This document shows positions 26,058 through 34,580 of a stretch of 64,000 nt of DNA, in pieces (position 1 is the stretch's first letter; each line of letters starts with the position of its first letter). The stretch is from Streptomyces rimosus. GTDB taxonomy: Bacteria; Actinomycetota; Actinomycetes; Streptomycetales; Streptomycetaceae. The notes beneath the pieces are model-generated. The model had not been told where the DNA came from, searched no databases, and saw only the letters and a program-made list of their open reading frames with translations. Location: positions 8,807,001 through 8,871,000 of the forward strand of contig NZ_CP023688.1 of the NCBI RefSeq assembly GCF_008704655.1, in the 5' to 3' direction. Made by a program: the position numbers and the translations under genes.

Positions 26058-26798
26058 TCACCAGGGGATGACTCCGTCGTCGTTGAAGAACGAGCCGGTC
26101 GGGCCGCCGTCGGGCAGCGTGGCGAGCCGGATGGCCGTGGCCGCGCCCTGCTCGGGGGTGCGGGGCCCGTAATGGCCGTTGAAGTCGGTCGCGACCAGGC
26201 CCGGGCAGGCGGCGTTGATCAGGATGTTCGTGCCGGCGAGTTGCCGGGCGTACTGCACGGTGACGGCGTTGAGGTACGTCTTCGTCGGTGCGTAGGCCGC
26301 CATGATCGGGCCGATGTCGATGCCGGGGTCGGCCTGCCAGGTCAGGGAGCCGACGGAACTGGAGACATTGACGATGCGCGGTGACGCCGAGCGCCGCAGC
26401 AGCGGCAGCATCGCGTTGGTCACCCGGATGACACCGATGACGTTGGTCTCCACGACCGTACGGACCACGTCGAGGTCGAGCATGGTCGGGTCCTGGCCCC
26501 ACCCCGGACCCGTCGGCGGGCCCGAGATGCCGGCGTTGTTGACCAGGACATCCAGGCGCCCGGCCCGCCGTTCGATCAACTCCGCGGCACCGGTGACGCT
26601 CTCGTCGCCGGTCACATCCAGCGGCACCCCGAACGCGTCCACCCCGGCGCCGCGCAGCTTCTGGACGGCGGCCTCGCGCCGGTCCTCATCACGGGCCCCC
26701 ACACCCACGCGGTAGCCGAGGGCGCCGAGCCCGGCCGCGATTTCGTACCCGATTCCCTTGTTCGCGCCGGTCACCAGCGCGATCTTCGTTTCGCTCAT
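26058..26798 (-). CDS. Short-chain dehydrogenase/reductase, divergent from a LysR gene
   Basis: A 246-residue SDR: TGANKGIG nucleotide site at residues 10-17, LVNNAGISG near 88, NVSSSVGSL with the catalytic Ser, and YAPTK with the Tyr-Lys pair near 168. ATG at 26798 gives the usual MSETKIALVTG start. It resembles the SDR at 8040-8732, including the C-terminal GGPTGSFFNDDGVIPW. It diverges from a LysR-type gene with an LTTR-type dyad between them, so it is most likely the LysR target. Confidence 0.93.
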   Translation of the reverse strand: MSETKIALVTGANKGIGYEIAAGLGALGYRVGVGARDEDRREAAVQKLRGAGVDAFGVPLDVTGDESVTGAAELIERRAGRLDVLVNNAGISGPPTGPGWGQDPTMLDLDVVRTVVETNVIGVIRVTNAMLPLLRRSASPRIVNVSSSVGSLTWQADPGIDIGPIMAAYAPTKTYLNAVTVQYARQLAGTNILINAACPGLVATDFNGHYGPRTPEQGAATAIRLATLPDGGPTGSFFNDDGVIPW

Positions 26799-26856
26799 GC
26801 CGTTGATGCTCGCTCGCGGACGAGCGGCGCAGCCAACACCGATACGGTGCCCTGTC

Positions 26857-26871
26857 ATACCCGGTAGGTAT
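26857..26871. promoter_or_regulatory. LysR-type (T-N11-A) operator
   Basis: ATACCCGGTAGGTAT is a perfect 5-bp-arm dyad (ATACC/GGTAT) whose inner T-N11-A fits the LysR binding rule. It lies 20 bases before the LysR start and 58 before the SDR start. A second dyad, CACCGATACGGTG (26837-26849), is adjacent. Confidence 0.7.
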
Positions 26872-26891
26872 CACCGGCGTACGCTGTGGCC

Positions 26892-27755
26892 GTGGACACC
26901 TTGGAGACCCGCGAGCTGAAGTACTTCCTGGCCGTTGCCGAGGAACTGCACTTCGGCCGCGCCGCCGAGCGCCTCGGCATGGCCCAGCCACCGCTGTCCC
27001 GGGCGATCCAGCAGCTTGAACGGCGCCTCGGTGTCCGCCTGCTGGAACGCAACCGCCGCGGCGTCTGCCTGACCGGCGCCGGAGAGGTGCTGCTGGACGA
27101 GGGCCGCGCAGCCCTCGACGCGATCACCGCTGCCCCTCGCCGCACCCGTCGCGCCGGTGGCACCGACAGGCCGGGCGGCTCCCGCAACCGCCTGGTGCTG
27201 GCAGTAAAGGCCGCCGCGTCCCACGAGCTGCTGCAAAAACTCCTCGACGCCTACGCGGCCGAGCCCGACGCCGCAGAGATCGAGGTGCTGCCGAGCGGCA
27301 CGTGTGAGCAGGAGGAAATGCTGCGCGACGGCCGCGCCGATGTGGCGCTCATGCACACGCCGTACAACTCCCTCACCGGGTTCGACAGCGAGCAACTGCT
27401 GACCGAGGGGCAGATCGCCATCCTGCCCGCCGGACACCCCCTCGCCGCACACAAGACGCTGTCCCTGGCCGACATCAGTGACATCCCCGACCTTCCGCTC
27501 GCCCGCTGGCCCCGCCACGGCACCTACCCGCCCGGCCCGGGCCCCGAGATCCACGACCAGACACAACTGGCCCAACTGATCGCCCTCGGACGCACCATGG
27601 CCGTCTTCCCCGACTCCGCCCGCGCCTGGCTATGGGCCGAGCACACCGCCGTCCCCCTGACCGACGCACCCCCCATCGTCACCCACATCGCCTGGCCCCC
27701 ACACAGCCGCTCCCTCACCCTCGCCGCACTGATCCGCACGGCCACGCGGCTATGA
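26892..27755 (+). CDS. LysR-family transcriptional regulator
   Basis: A 287-residue LTTR. Residues 1-60 hold the winged HTH (ELKYFLAVAEELHFGRAAER, LGMAQPPLSRAIQQLERRLG, VRLLERNRRGVCLTGAGEVL), followed by a co-inducer domain (DGRADVALMHTPYN, HPLAAHKTLSLADISDIPDL). The GTG at 26892 gives the standard DTLETRELKYF start; GTG 26886 two codons earlier is possible. Divergent from the SDR at 26058, which it probably controls with autoregulation through the dyad at 26857. Confidence 0.92.
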   Translation: MDTLETRELKYFLAVAEELHFGRAAERLGMAQPPLSRAIQQLERRLGVRLLERNRRGVCLTGAGEVLLDEGRAALDAITAAPRRTRRAGGTDRPGGSRNRLVLAVKAAASHELLQKLLDAYAAEPDAAEIEVLPSGTCEQEEMLRDGRADVALMHTPYNSLTGFDSEQLLTEGQIAILPAGHPLAAHKTLSLADISDIPDLPLARWPRHGTYPPGPGPEIHDQTQLAQLIALGRTMAVFPDSARAWLWAEHTAVPLTDAPPIVTHIAWPPHSRSLTLAALIRTATRL

Positions 27756-27814
27756 CCCTCTCCTGCCTTCCCTCGCCGCCATCACCCTGAGGACACACTG
27801 AGCCTTCTCCAACC

Positions 27815-28080
27815 TCAGGTCGAGGCGTGACGAAGGGCGGGGATGGTCTTGACGATGGCGGTGGCTCGGTTGGTGCTACAGCGGGGTTTCCGCCGGAGGC
27901 GCCAGCCCTTCAGGGCGGCCACTTGCTCGCCGAGGCAAGGGATTTTGGCCTGGGTGCTGTTGTGCCGACGTTGCCGCAGCTTGAGACGCAGGCCGCGGAA
28001 GGGCGCCCGGGTGGTGCCGCCGGCGCATCGATACGCCTTGTCCGTCCAGCACTTCACCTCCGCGTCGCGGGGGGGGGGGG
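27815..28080 (-). pseudogene. IS5-family transposase C-terminal stub
   Basis: The minus frame reads CWTDKAYRCAGGTTRAPFRG, then HNSTQAKIPCLGEQVAALKG and CSTNRATAIVKTIPALRHAS, the end of an IS5-type DDE transposase (DKAYRGAGG and the final STNR...HHAST). No N-terminal half is present; the homology ends near a run of G at 28069-28079. Confidence 0.72.
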
Positions 28081-28252
28081 TAGTCACCGCCAGCACCGGT
28101 GTCGTGGCGAGCGCCGGGAACGGTGGGTGAGGCCGACAGCAGCCGACCTGCCGCATCGGCGATGGCCTGCCCCGCCGGGCTCGTCGGACATGGCGGCGCC
28201 GAGCCGGCCGCGAGCCACCGCGGAGCTATGCACCGGTCGGTGCGGACCCGGT

Positions 28253-29395
28253 CTACCGGTTCGCGGCTTCGCGAGAGGCGATCCGGTTCGTGCGGCCGAC
28301 CGCGCGGCCCACGGCGTTGCGCACCGCGAGGCCCGGCCGGGTGCGGGGCACCATGAGCCTGGAGAGCAGGCCGACGCGTCGCTGCCGCGGACCTACCTCA
28401 CGGCGGAGCCGCGACTCGTAGGCGGCGAAGGCGTGGGCGTGATCACCGGGATGGGCGGCGAGCTCTTCCGCGAGGGCGTACGCGCCCGCCATCGCCATGC
28501 TGGACCCGTCACCCAGCAGGGCTGTCGCCGCCGCCGCGTCCCCGAGCAGTACGACCCGTCCGCGGGACCACGAGGGCACCCGGACGGTGGTCAGGGGGTC
28601 GAAGAACGGAGCCGGGTGGTCGAGGAACGCCGCCACGAGTTCCGGTGCCCGCCATCGCACGTCGGCGTAGGCGTCGGCCACGGTCTGCTTGTGGAGGGCG
28701 ATGTTCTTGCGGTCGTGGGGCGCCGGCTGTGCGGCCCGGAAGGTGAAGATCGCGAGCGGGGTGGTCCGCGAGGGGTGGAGGACCAGCATCCGGTTCGGCA
28801 CGGTCAGCATCGTCATCTCGGTCGGGTCCTCGATGGCGTCGGGTTCCAGCGGGACGGTCGCGCCGTACAGGCCCAGGTCGCCCGCGAACTGCCGCTCGGG
28901 GCCGAATACCAGGCGTCGAACGGTGGAGTGCATCCCGTCGGCACCGACTACCAGGTCGAATCGCCGTGGCGCGGACCGCCGGAAGGTGACATCGACCCCG
29001 TCTTCATCCTGGTCGAGAGCGGTGACCGTGTCGTCGAACACGAACTCGGCCTCGGTCTGCGCCGAGCGGTGGAGCACCTCGGACAGGTCGGCTCGGGTCA
29101 CCTCGACCGTCGGCGCCTGGTCCGAGGTGAGCGGGAGTTGCAGGATTCGCCTGCCGTCGGGGTCGAGCAGGGTCAGCGACCGATTGCGGGTGGCGAGCTC
29201 GCGGAGCTGCGGGAGGATGCCCATGCGCTCGGCGACCGGGATCGCGGGCCCCTTCACGACGATCGCGCTACCACCGGAGCGCAGCTGCCGGGCGTGTTCG
29301 ACGACCGTCGGCCGGTATCCATTGCGGGAGAGCCAGTAGGCGAGTGCGGGCCCTGCGATTCCGGCACCGACTATCAGCACCTCGGGCTTCTTCAT
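28253..29395 (-). CDS. FAD-dependent aromatic monooxygenase (PHBH-fold)
   Basis: A 380-residue flavoprotein monooxygenase. GAGIAGPALAYWLSRNG at residues 10-26 is the FAD-binding GxGxxG; LVVGADGMHSTVRR near 155 is the DG motif, and VVLLGDAAAATALLGDGSS near 290 is the GD motif, the three signatures of class A monooxygenases such as the tetracycline-modifying and aklavinone hydroxylase families. The substrate is unknown. ATG at 29395 follows AGAGGTC. It diverges from an ArsR-type gene with two operator dyads in between, so it may be an inducible detoxification enzyme. Confidence 0.9.
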   Translation of the reverse strand: MKKPEVLIVGAGIAGPALAYWLSRNGYRPTVVEHARQLRSGGSAIVVKGPAIPVAERMGILPQLRELATRNRSLTLLDPDGRRILQLPLTSDQAPTVEVTRADLSEVLHRSAQTEAEFVFDDTVTALDQDEDGVDVTFRRSAPRRFDLVVGADGMHSTVRRLVFGPERQFAGDLGLYGATVPLEPDAIEDPTEMTMLTVPNRMLVLHPSRTTPLAIFTFRAAQPAPHDRKNIALHKQTVADAYADVRWRAPELVAAFLDHPAPFFDPLTTVRVPSWSRGRVVLLGDAAAATALLGDGSSMAMAGAYALAEELAAHPGDHAHAFAAYESRLRREVGPRQRRVGLLSRLMVPRTRPGLAVRNAVGRAVGRTNRIASREAANR

Positions 29396-29491
29396 GACGA
29401 TGACCTCTCGGAGTGTCGATGACCAGGTCCCCGGCGAGTGCCGGGGCCGGGGCTCAGGGCGCGGCGGCACGGGGCAGCACAGCCCGGGGCA

Positions 29492-29553
29492 AGGTACGGA
29501 AATTTTCGTACCTAAGTGGAGCACGTCCTTCAGGTACGATGCAAGTCGTACTT
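29492..29553. promoter_or_regulatory. Two ArsR-type operator dyads
   Basis: AGGTACG-N8-CGTACCT (29492-29513, perfect 7-bp arms) and AGGTACG-N8-CGTACTT (29532-29553, one mismatch) stand 40 bases apart, upstream of the ArsR-type gene and of the divergent monooxygenase. The second ends two bases before the ribosome site, well placed for autorepression. Confidence 0.75.
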
Positions 29554-29567
29554 GAAGGAGGTGTGGC

Positions 29568-29903
29568 GTGGCCGGGAGGAACCTGGTCGGCCCGGAGGCC
29601 GAGGCGCTCGATCTGGGTGCGGTGTTCCGCGCCCTCGCCGACGAGCACCGTCGTTCGGTGATGACGGAGTTGGCAGCCGACCGCAGCGACAGCGAGCGGG
29701 GCTGCAACTCGTTCGATCTTCCGATCTCGAAGCAGACCCAGACCCACCACTTCCGGGTCCTGCGCGAGGCAGGTCTCATTGAGGAGATCGACTACGGCAA
29801 CCGCAAGGGCATCCGACTACGACGCGCGGACATCGAGAAGAGATTCCCCGGGCTGCTCGCGCTCCTGGGAGCAGAGTCCCCCGGCGGTAGTGCTCCTCGC
29901 TGA
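29568..29903 (+). CDS. ArsR-family helix-turn-helix repressor
   Basis: A 111-residue winged-helix protein: AVFRALADEHRRSVMTELA (helices 1-2), FDLPISKQTQTHHFRVLREA as recognition region, and GLIEEIDYGNRKGIRLRRAD as the wing. The canonical metal-binding Cys motif is absent (a lone Cys lies at GCNSF), so it likely senses an organic ligand. GTG at 29568 follows AAGGAGG by six bases. With the dyads just upstream it probably represses itself and the divergent FAD monooxygenase. Confidence 0.9.
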   Translation: MAGRNLVGPEAEALDLGAVFRALADEHRRSVMTELAADRSDSERGCNSFDLPISKQTQTHHFRVLREAGLIEEIDYGNRKGIRLRRADIEKRFPGLLALLGAESPGGSAPR

Positions 29904-30270
29904 GCACAGCTGAGCACACCGGAGGGGAGTCCGAGTCGGCCCTGAGCCGCAAGCTCGGCCGGATCCAGCTCGCGCCCGGCTCGCAGGTAGCCGAGCACGA
30001 CGCGGACACGAATGGATCGGTGTCGTTTCGACCACCGTCCCGCGCTCGTGACCGGCGCCGATCACTTCGGCGCGCGCTCCCTCACGCCCACCCCCACTGA
30101 GGTTTCCTCAACCTGCGTGCGGAGCAGGGCCACTGGGGGCGAGGGCGGGGACCGGGCGTGGAGAAGCTCCTGGTGGACGGGTGCGTGTCGAGTCCAAGCC
30201 ATCCTGCTGGGGCCTGTTGCGAAAGTGGAGTTGTCGGACTGAGGTGCCCTGCGGTAGGTACCGCTTCTTG
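29904..30270. other. Intergenic stretch
   Basis: Between convergent ArsR and TetR genes. No coding frame or clear hairpin of note was found. Confidence 0.5.
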
Positions 30271-30951
30271 TCAGGCTCGTGGGGGGCACTGCCCCTGGGG
30301 GCCGTCAGTTGCCATCGGGAGGCTGCGCAGTGTCAGTGCAGCCGGCGGGGGCAGCGGTTTGTTGGCCGGGTCGGTGCGGAACGACTGGAGCAGATAGGCC
30401 ACCAGGCGCCGGGACGCTGCACCGTCATCCGGTAGGGCGGTCACCAGACCGCAGTGTGCCAACAGGACCACGGCGAGGTCGGAAGGGTGAAAATCGGCCC
30501 GCAGCGCGCCCGACGCCTGGGCCCTGCGTACCAGGGTCATGAAGTCCCGCTCGGCGTGTTGCCGGGACTGCGCGTGTTCCGACGTGCTTTCCGGGAAGGC
30601 CGCGACGAACGCGGCCGGGAACCCGCGTTCCTCCCGTTGCAGAGCGCAGACCGTCTCGACCAGCTGCTGGAAGCCCTGCCACGGGTCAGGGGCGGCCAGA
30701 GCCTCGGTGAGCGCCCGCGCGCAGGTCTCCATCTGCTGCGCGAACGCGCCTCTCACCAGGGCGTCCCGGGTCGGGAAATGCCGGTACAGCGTCGCCACGC
30801 CGACCCCGGCCCGTCGCGCCACGGTCGCCATCGGGGCGTCGATCCCGTGCTCCGCAAAGACCGCACGGGCGGCGACGAGGACGCGCTCCCGGTTGCGCCG
30901 GGCGTCCGCCCGCACCCCGTCCCGGGCTGTGATCCGAGAGGATTCCGCCAT
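30271..30951 (-). CDS. TetR-family transcriptional repressor
   Basis: A 226-residue TetR protein. The HTH (RVLVAARAVFAEHGIDAPMA, TVARRAGVGVATLYRHFPTR, DALVRGAF) is at about residues 20-68, followed by a helical ligand-binding domain (TetR_C-like end SDLAVVLLAHCGLVTALP). ATG at 30951 follows GAGAG; a GTG lies one codon earlier. It diverges from the quinone oxidoreductase gene at 31053 with overlapping dyads between, so that enzyme is the likely target. Confidence 0.92.
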   Translation of the reverse strand: MAESSRITARDGVRADARRNRERVLVAARAVFAEHGIDAPMATVARRAGVGVATLYRHFPTRDALVRGAFAQQMETCARALTEALAAPDPWQGFQQLVETVCALQREERGFPAAFVAAFPESTSEHAQSRQHAERDFMTLVRRAQASGALRADFHPSDLAVVLLAHCGLVTALPDDGAASRRLVAYLLQSFRTDPANKPLPPPAALTLRSLPMATDGPQGQCPPRA

Positions 30952-30969
30952 CACTGTCTCTCACTTCCG

Positions 30970-30991
30970 GTCCAAACGGACGATTGCGTCC
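30970..30991. promoter_or_regulatory. Candidate TetR operator (overlapping dyads)
   Basis: GTCCAAACGGAC (30970-30981) and GGACGATTGCGTCC (30978-30991) share one half-site in the gap between the divergent TetR and oxidoreductase genes, a common TetR arrangement. Binding is inferred. Confidence 0.55.
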
Positions 30992-31052
30992 ACTTAAGAG
31001 CTTACGGTCGGTGCCAGATCCCTGTACGGCACCCGGCGACGAAGGCAGAACG

Positions 31053-32018
31053 ATGAAGGACCGCATGATGAAGGCCGTGCTCTACGACCGCTATGGCGGC
31101 CCCGATGTGCTCTATACGGGCCGCGTGCCACGCCCCGAGCCGGCCCCCGGCGAGGTCCTGGTGAAGGTGCGCGCGTTCAGCGTCAACGGCGGCGAACTGG
31201 CAGTCCGTGCCGGCCGTCTCCGCCTGCTGAGCGGCCGGAAATTCCCCAAGCGCGTCGGCTTGGACTTCACCGGCGAGGTCGCCGTACGGGGGGCCGGAGT
31301 CACACGGTTCGCGGCCGGCGACTGCGTATGGGGGGTCTTGGGCCGCACCTCCGGGTTCGGCAGCGCCGCCGAGTACGTGACCGTGCCCGCCGAGCGGGTC
31401 GGCCGGCTCCCCGACGGCCTTGACCCGGTGGACGCCGCCGCGCTGCCGGTGGCCACCACGGCCATCACCGCGCTGCGGGACAAAGCAGGGCTGCGTCCCG
31501 GCGAACGACTCCTCGTCCGGGGCGCGGCGGGCGGTGTCGGCAACGCCGCCGTCCAGCTCGGACGGGCGTACGGCGCCGAGGTCACGGCCCTGGCCCGCGC
31601 AGCCAACCTCGACTTCGTCCGCGGGCTCGGCGCGCACAAGGCCGTCGACCACCGGGCCGTGCGGCCGGCGGAACTGGGCCGCTTCGACGTGGTCCTGGAC
31701 ACCGCGGGGACCGACCTGCGGGCCTTCCGGCGCCTGTTGAATCCGGGCGGGCGCATGGTCACCATCGCCTTCGACATGAAACGGCCCGCTGCGTCGCTCG
31801 GCTACCTCGCGGCCAGCACGGTCCACGGACACGGCCGGGTGCGCTTCTTCAGCGGCAACCCCACGCGGGCGGACTTCGACGACCTCGCCCGCCACGTGGT
31901 CGAGGGCAAGCTGAGCCCTGCGGTGGACACGGTCTTCCCCCTGGAGGAGACGGCAGCGGCACATCGGGCACTGGAGGCGGGCGGCGTCCAGGGCAAGTAC
32001 GTGGTCAGGGTCGCGTAG
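31053..32018 (+). CDS. Zinc-independent quinone oxidoreductase (MDR superfamily)
   Basis: A 321-residue protein of the QOR branch. The N-terminal GroES-like domain (PRPEPAPGEVLVKVRAFSVN, GLDFTGEVAVRGAGVTRFAA, GDCVWG) is followed by the Rossmann domain with RPGERLLVRGAAGGVGNAA and VQLGRAYGAEVTALARA, which binds NADPH. It ends in the usual FPLEETAAAHRALEAGGVQG and KYVVRV. The zinc-ligand Cys residues of alcohol dehydrogenases are missing. NADPH-dependent reduction of quinones or enones is expected. Likely controlled by the divergent TetR protein. Confidence 0.92.
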   Translation: MKDRMMKAVLYDRYGGPDVLYTGRVPRPEPAPGEVLVKVRAFSVNGGELAVRAGRLRLLSGRKFPKRVGLDFTGEVAVRGAGVTRFAAGDCVWGVLGRTSGFGSAAEYVTVPAERVGRLPDGLDPVDAAALPVATTAITALRDKAGLRPGERLLVRGAAGGVGNAAVQLGRAYGAEVTALARAANLDFVRGLGAHKAVDHRAVRPAELGRFDVVLDTAGTDLRAFRRLLNPGGRMVTIAFDMKRPAASLGYLAASTVHGHGRVRFFSGNPTRADFDDLARHVVEGKLSPAVDTVFPLEETAAAHRALEAGGVQGKYVVRVA

Positions 32019-32038
32019 GACGTCTGTGGAGGTGCGCG

Positions 32039-32091
32039 TCACAGCCACTCGTTGACGGCAGCGATGAGGACGGTCGCCTCGTGGCGCACCC
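32039..32091 (-). pseudogene. Transposase C-terminal stub (minus)
   Basis: The minus strand reads VRHEATVLIAAVNEWL then stop, which is the extreme C-terminus of a family of Streptomyces transposases (RRHEATVLIAAINEWL). Only about 17 codons remain. Confidence 0.5.
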
Positions 32092-32094
32092 ACC

Positions 32095-32175
32095 CGCTAC
32101 GACAAGACCCCCGAGAGCTACCCTGCAGCACTCCACCTCCGCGGCGCGGTCATCTGGCTCCGCGGCCTCACGTGA
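32095..32175 (+). pseudogene. IS5-type transposase C-terminal stub (plus)
   Basis: The plus strand reads RYDKTPESYPAALHLRGAVI then WLRGLT and stop, matching the end of IS5-type transposases, as also seen at the end of the IS5 copy at 61083-62074 (RYDKRAYLHLGTVTLAALII). Two unrelated transposase tails thus abut here head to tail. Confidence 0.55.
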
Positions 32176-32302
32176 AGGCCCGAACTCCGCCTGGAAAGGT
32201 ATCCGGCGGCGGGCAGGCGGTGCGGCGACAGCTCGTGCGGGTGGGGGACGGCGAACCGCTCCGTCAGCCGGGCGGGCAGCACGCTTATGGCGATGCCCTC
32301 CT

Positions 32303-33814
32303 TTAGGCGGTGCCGCGCAGCAGGTCCGCGGCTCGTTCGGCCACGGCGTACACCGTGGCGACCGTATTCGCCGACGGAATGGACGGGAACACCGAGGCGT
32401 CGGCGACCCGGAGTCCGTCGATGCCGTGGACCCGCAGGTCGGGCCCGGTGACAGAGAGGGGATCGGCCCCCATCCGGCAGGTGCCCACCGGATGGCAGTA
32501 CGAGGTGAGGGTCCGGCGGACGAACCCGCGCACGGCATCGTCGTCGTCCGCGTCCGGCCCGGGAACCACCTCCCGACCACGCCACGGCGCGAGCGCCGGG
32601 GCGTAGCCGATCTCCCGGACGAGCCGCACACCGGCGACGACCGCCGTCAGGTCACGCTCGTCGGTGTAGAAACCCGGGTCGAGCACCGGCGCCGCACCGG
32701 GATCGTCGCTTGCCAGCCGCAGCGTGCCGCGGCTGTACGGGCGGATCGCGGAGACAGCGATGGTGTAGCCGTCCTCGGGGTCCTTGCCCGAGGGCAGGTG
32801 GGAAGGCACGTCGACGAAGACGACCTGGAGGTCCGGCTCTTCGACAGCGGGATCGCTGCGTATGAGACCGATGGCTTCGCCGTGGTTGTTGCGCCGTGGC
32901 GGCAGCGGGCGGGCCGCGCTCGACGTGACGCTGACGATCGGATGGTCGTGGAGCCGGGCGCCGACGCCCGGCAGGTCGAGGACGGTCGTGAGGCCCACGT
33001 CGGCCAGATGGGCCTGCGGGCCGACCCCCGACAGGAGCAGCAGCTGTGCGGAGCCGATGACACCGGCAGTCAGGACGACTTCACCCGCGCAGTCGACGCT
33101 CACCTCGTCGGTACCGGTGCGGTACTCCACGCCGACACAGCGCCCGCCGCTGATGCGCAGCCGCCGCACCAGGGCGTTGGTCACGACGCTCAGGTTGGGC
33201 CGCTCCAGGGCCGGCGCGAGATAGGCGTCGGCGGCGCTCTGCCGCCTGCCGTCGACGATGTTGAGGTCCGTCAGTCCGAAGCCCTCCTCCAGGCCGCCGC
33301 TGATGTCGGGGGCCCTGGCATACCCCGTCTCCGCGGCCGCTTCCAGGCACGCTTCGATGACCGGATGCGGCGGGTTGGCGGGTCCCACGGTCAGTGGGCC
33401 GTCGATCCCGCGCAGTGCCGGATCGCGGCCCACCGCGGTCTCACTGCGCCGGAAGTACGGCAGCAGATCGTCGAAGCCCCAGCCCTTGGCGCCCTGGCTG
33501 GGCCACCGGTCGTAGCCGGAGCGGTGGCCGCGGGTGAAGACCATGCCGTTGATCGCCGAAGATCCGCCGAGCCCGCGCCCTCGCGGCAGTTGTACGGATG
33601 TGCCGGTGGCCGACTGCTCGACGGTGAAGTCTCCCCAGTTCGCGGGGGTCTGGAGCAGGGTGGGCCATACGGGAGGCGAGGTCTGCGCGGGCAGCACCTG
33701 TGAGCCACCCGCCTCGATCAGCAGGACATGAGTGTTCACGTCCTGCGACAGCCTCGCCGCCAGCACACAGCCGGCCGTCCCCGCGCCCACGATGACGAAG
33801 TCGAATGCCGGCAC
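32303..33814 (-). CDS. GMC-family FAD oxidoreductase
   Basis: A 503-residue glucose-methanol-choline oxidoreductase. FVIVGAGTAGCVLAARLSQD (6-25) binds FAD; GRGLGGSSAINGMVFTRG (about 77) is the first GMC signature and GEVVLTAGVIGSAQLLLLSG (about 244) the second; SYCHPVGTCRMG near 438 holds the catalytic His, and PSANTVATVYAVAERAADLL at the C-terminus the second active-site residue (Asn). Relatives are choline/alcohol dehydrogenases and oxidases. The substrate is unknown. No obvious partner gene adjoins; transposase stubs lie just downstream. Confidence 0.93.
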   Translation of the reverse strand: MPAFDFVIVGAGTAGCVLAARLSQDVNTHVLLIEAGGSQVLPAQTSPPVWPTLLQTPANWGDFTVEQSATGTSVQLPRGRGLGGSSAINGMVFTRGHRSGYDRWPSQGAKGWGFDDLLPYFRRSETAVGRDPALRGIDGPLTVGPANPPHPVIEACLEAAAETGYARAPDISGGLEEGFGLTDLNIVDGRRQSAADAYLAPALERPNLSVVTNALVRRLRISGGRCVGVEYRTGTDEVSVDCAGEVVLTAGVIGSAQLLLLSGVGPQAHLADVGLTTVLDLPGVGARLHDHPIVSVTSSAARPLPPRRNNHGEAIGLIRSDPAVEEPDLQVVFVDVPSHLPSGKDPEDGYTIAVSAIRPYSRGTLRLASDDPGAAPVLDPGFYTDERDLTAVVAGVRLVREIGYAPALAPWRGREVVPGPDADDDDAVRGFVRRTLTSYCHPVGTCRMGADPLSVTGPDLRVHGIDGLRVADASVFPSIPSANTVATVYAVAERAADLLRGTA

Positions 33815-33933
33815 GCGGCCCTCCTTCGGAGCGTCGTCACTCCTGCACGGCTTCGCCGAGCCGCTATCAGGTATCGAAGCATCACGGTCGCACGGCGGGA
33901 AGATTACGCGCCCTTTGATTCCGTCACCGTGTC

Positions 33934-34176
33934 GGCCGGGACGACCTCATCCAGCAGCTGATGGTCAGGGTGCGCGAGAGGCCCTTGCCGGTGCTGGCCG
34001 GCCCGTCTGGCAGTGGTGAGTCCTCGCTCCTGCGCGCCGGACTGATCCTCCCGACCTGCGCGCTACTTCCACCGCCCGCTGCTCCGTACGCCGTCGGACG
34101 ACGACGAAGCCCGGCCGCTGCCCAGCGCACGCCACCTCTTTCCAGGCGCCCCGATCGGTGGCCGGCCACAGCGTGA
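33934..34176 (+). pseudogene. Fragment of an nSTAND-type NTPase with a mutated Walker A
   Basis: The frame reads [20 protein letters not shown] then [17 protein letters not shown], the start of the ATPase domain found in nSTAND/WD40-type signalling proteins (consensus GPSGSGKSSLLRAG). The Walker A Lys is replaced by Glu, and after RAGLILP the homology ends. No upstream or downstream domain remains, so it is a relic. Confidence 0.65.
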
Positions 34177-34299
34177 TCACGACTCCGCACAGGCCCTGGC
34201 TCAGGAGATCCACATCTGCTGATCGGCCTTGCCTGCCTTGCCGGTTGCTTCCGCCGGTCGGATATCGCTGATCGCCTCGCAAAGGCATCGGCTGAAGAA

Positions 34300-34580
34300 G
34301 ATGACGTACGAGCCACAAGACCTTCCACCAGGCCCGGATGGGGGCGCACATCGTGCTGCACACGGCCAGGGGCCGCTCCAACGCGAGCGTCGCCCGGGAG
34401 ACCGGCCTGCACCTGGACAGCGTGCGCAAGTGGCGGGGCCGGTTCGCCGGGGGCGGATTGTCAGGGTCGGCCACAATCGTCCTGCGCCGCTCTCTTTCGT
34501 CCGCGACGCTGCAGGCCGCCCAGGCCAAGGCGCCGGACGGCCAGTTACCCGCTAAGGCAAGGACGCCGTTCTCCCGCTGA
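34300..34580 (+). pseudogene. IS630-family transposase N-terminal fragment
   Basis: GAHIVLHTARGRSNASVARE, then TGLHLDSVRKWRGRFAGGGL, is the N-terminal HTH of IS630/Tc1-type transposases. After an internal deletion the frame continues with SATLQAAQAKAPDGQLPAKA and RTPFSR, also a piece of this family, then stops inside the 3' end of the amidohydrolase gene. Confidence 0.7.

Noticed and set aside
28069..28079. Run of about 11 G as a phase-variable tract
   Set aside because: It lies at the end of a dead transposase and not in a coding or promoter position.
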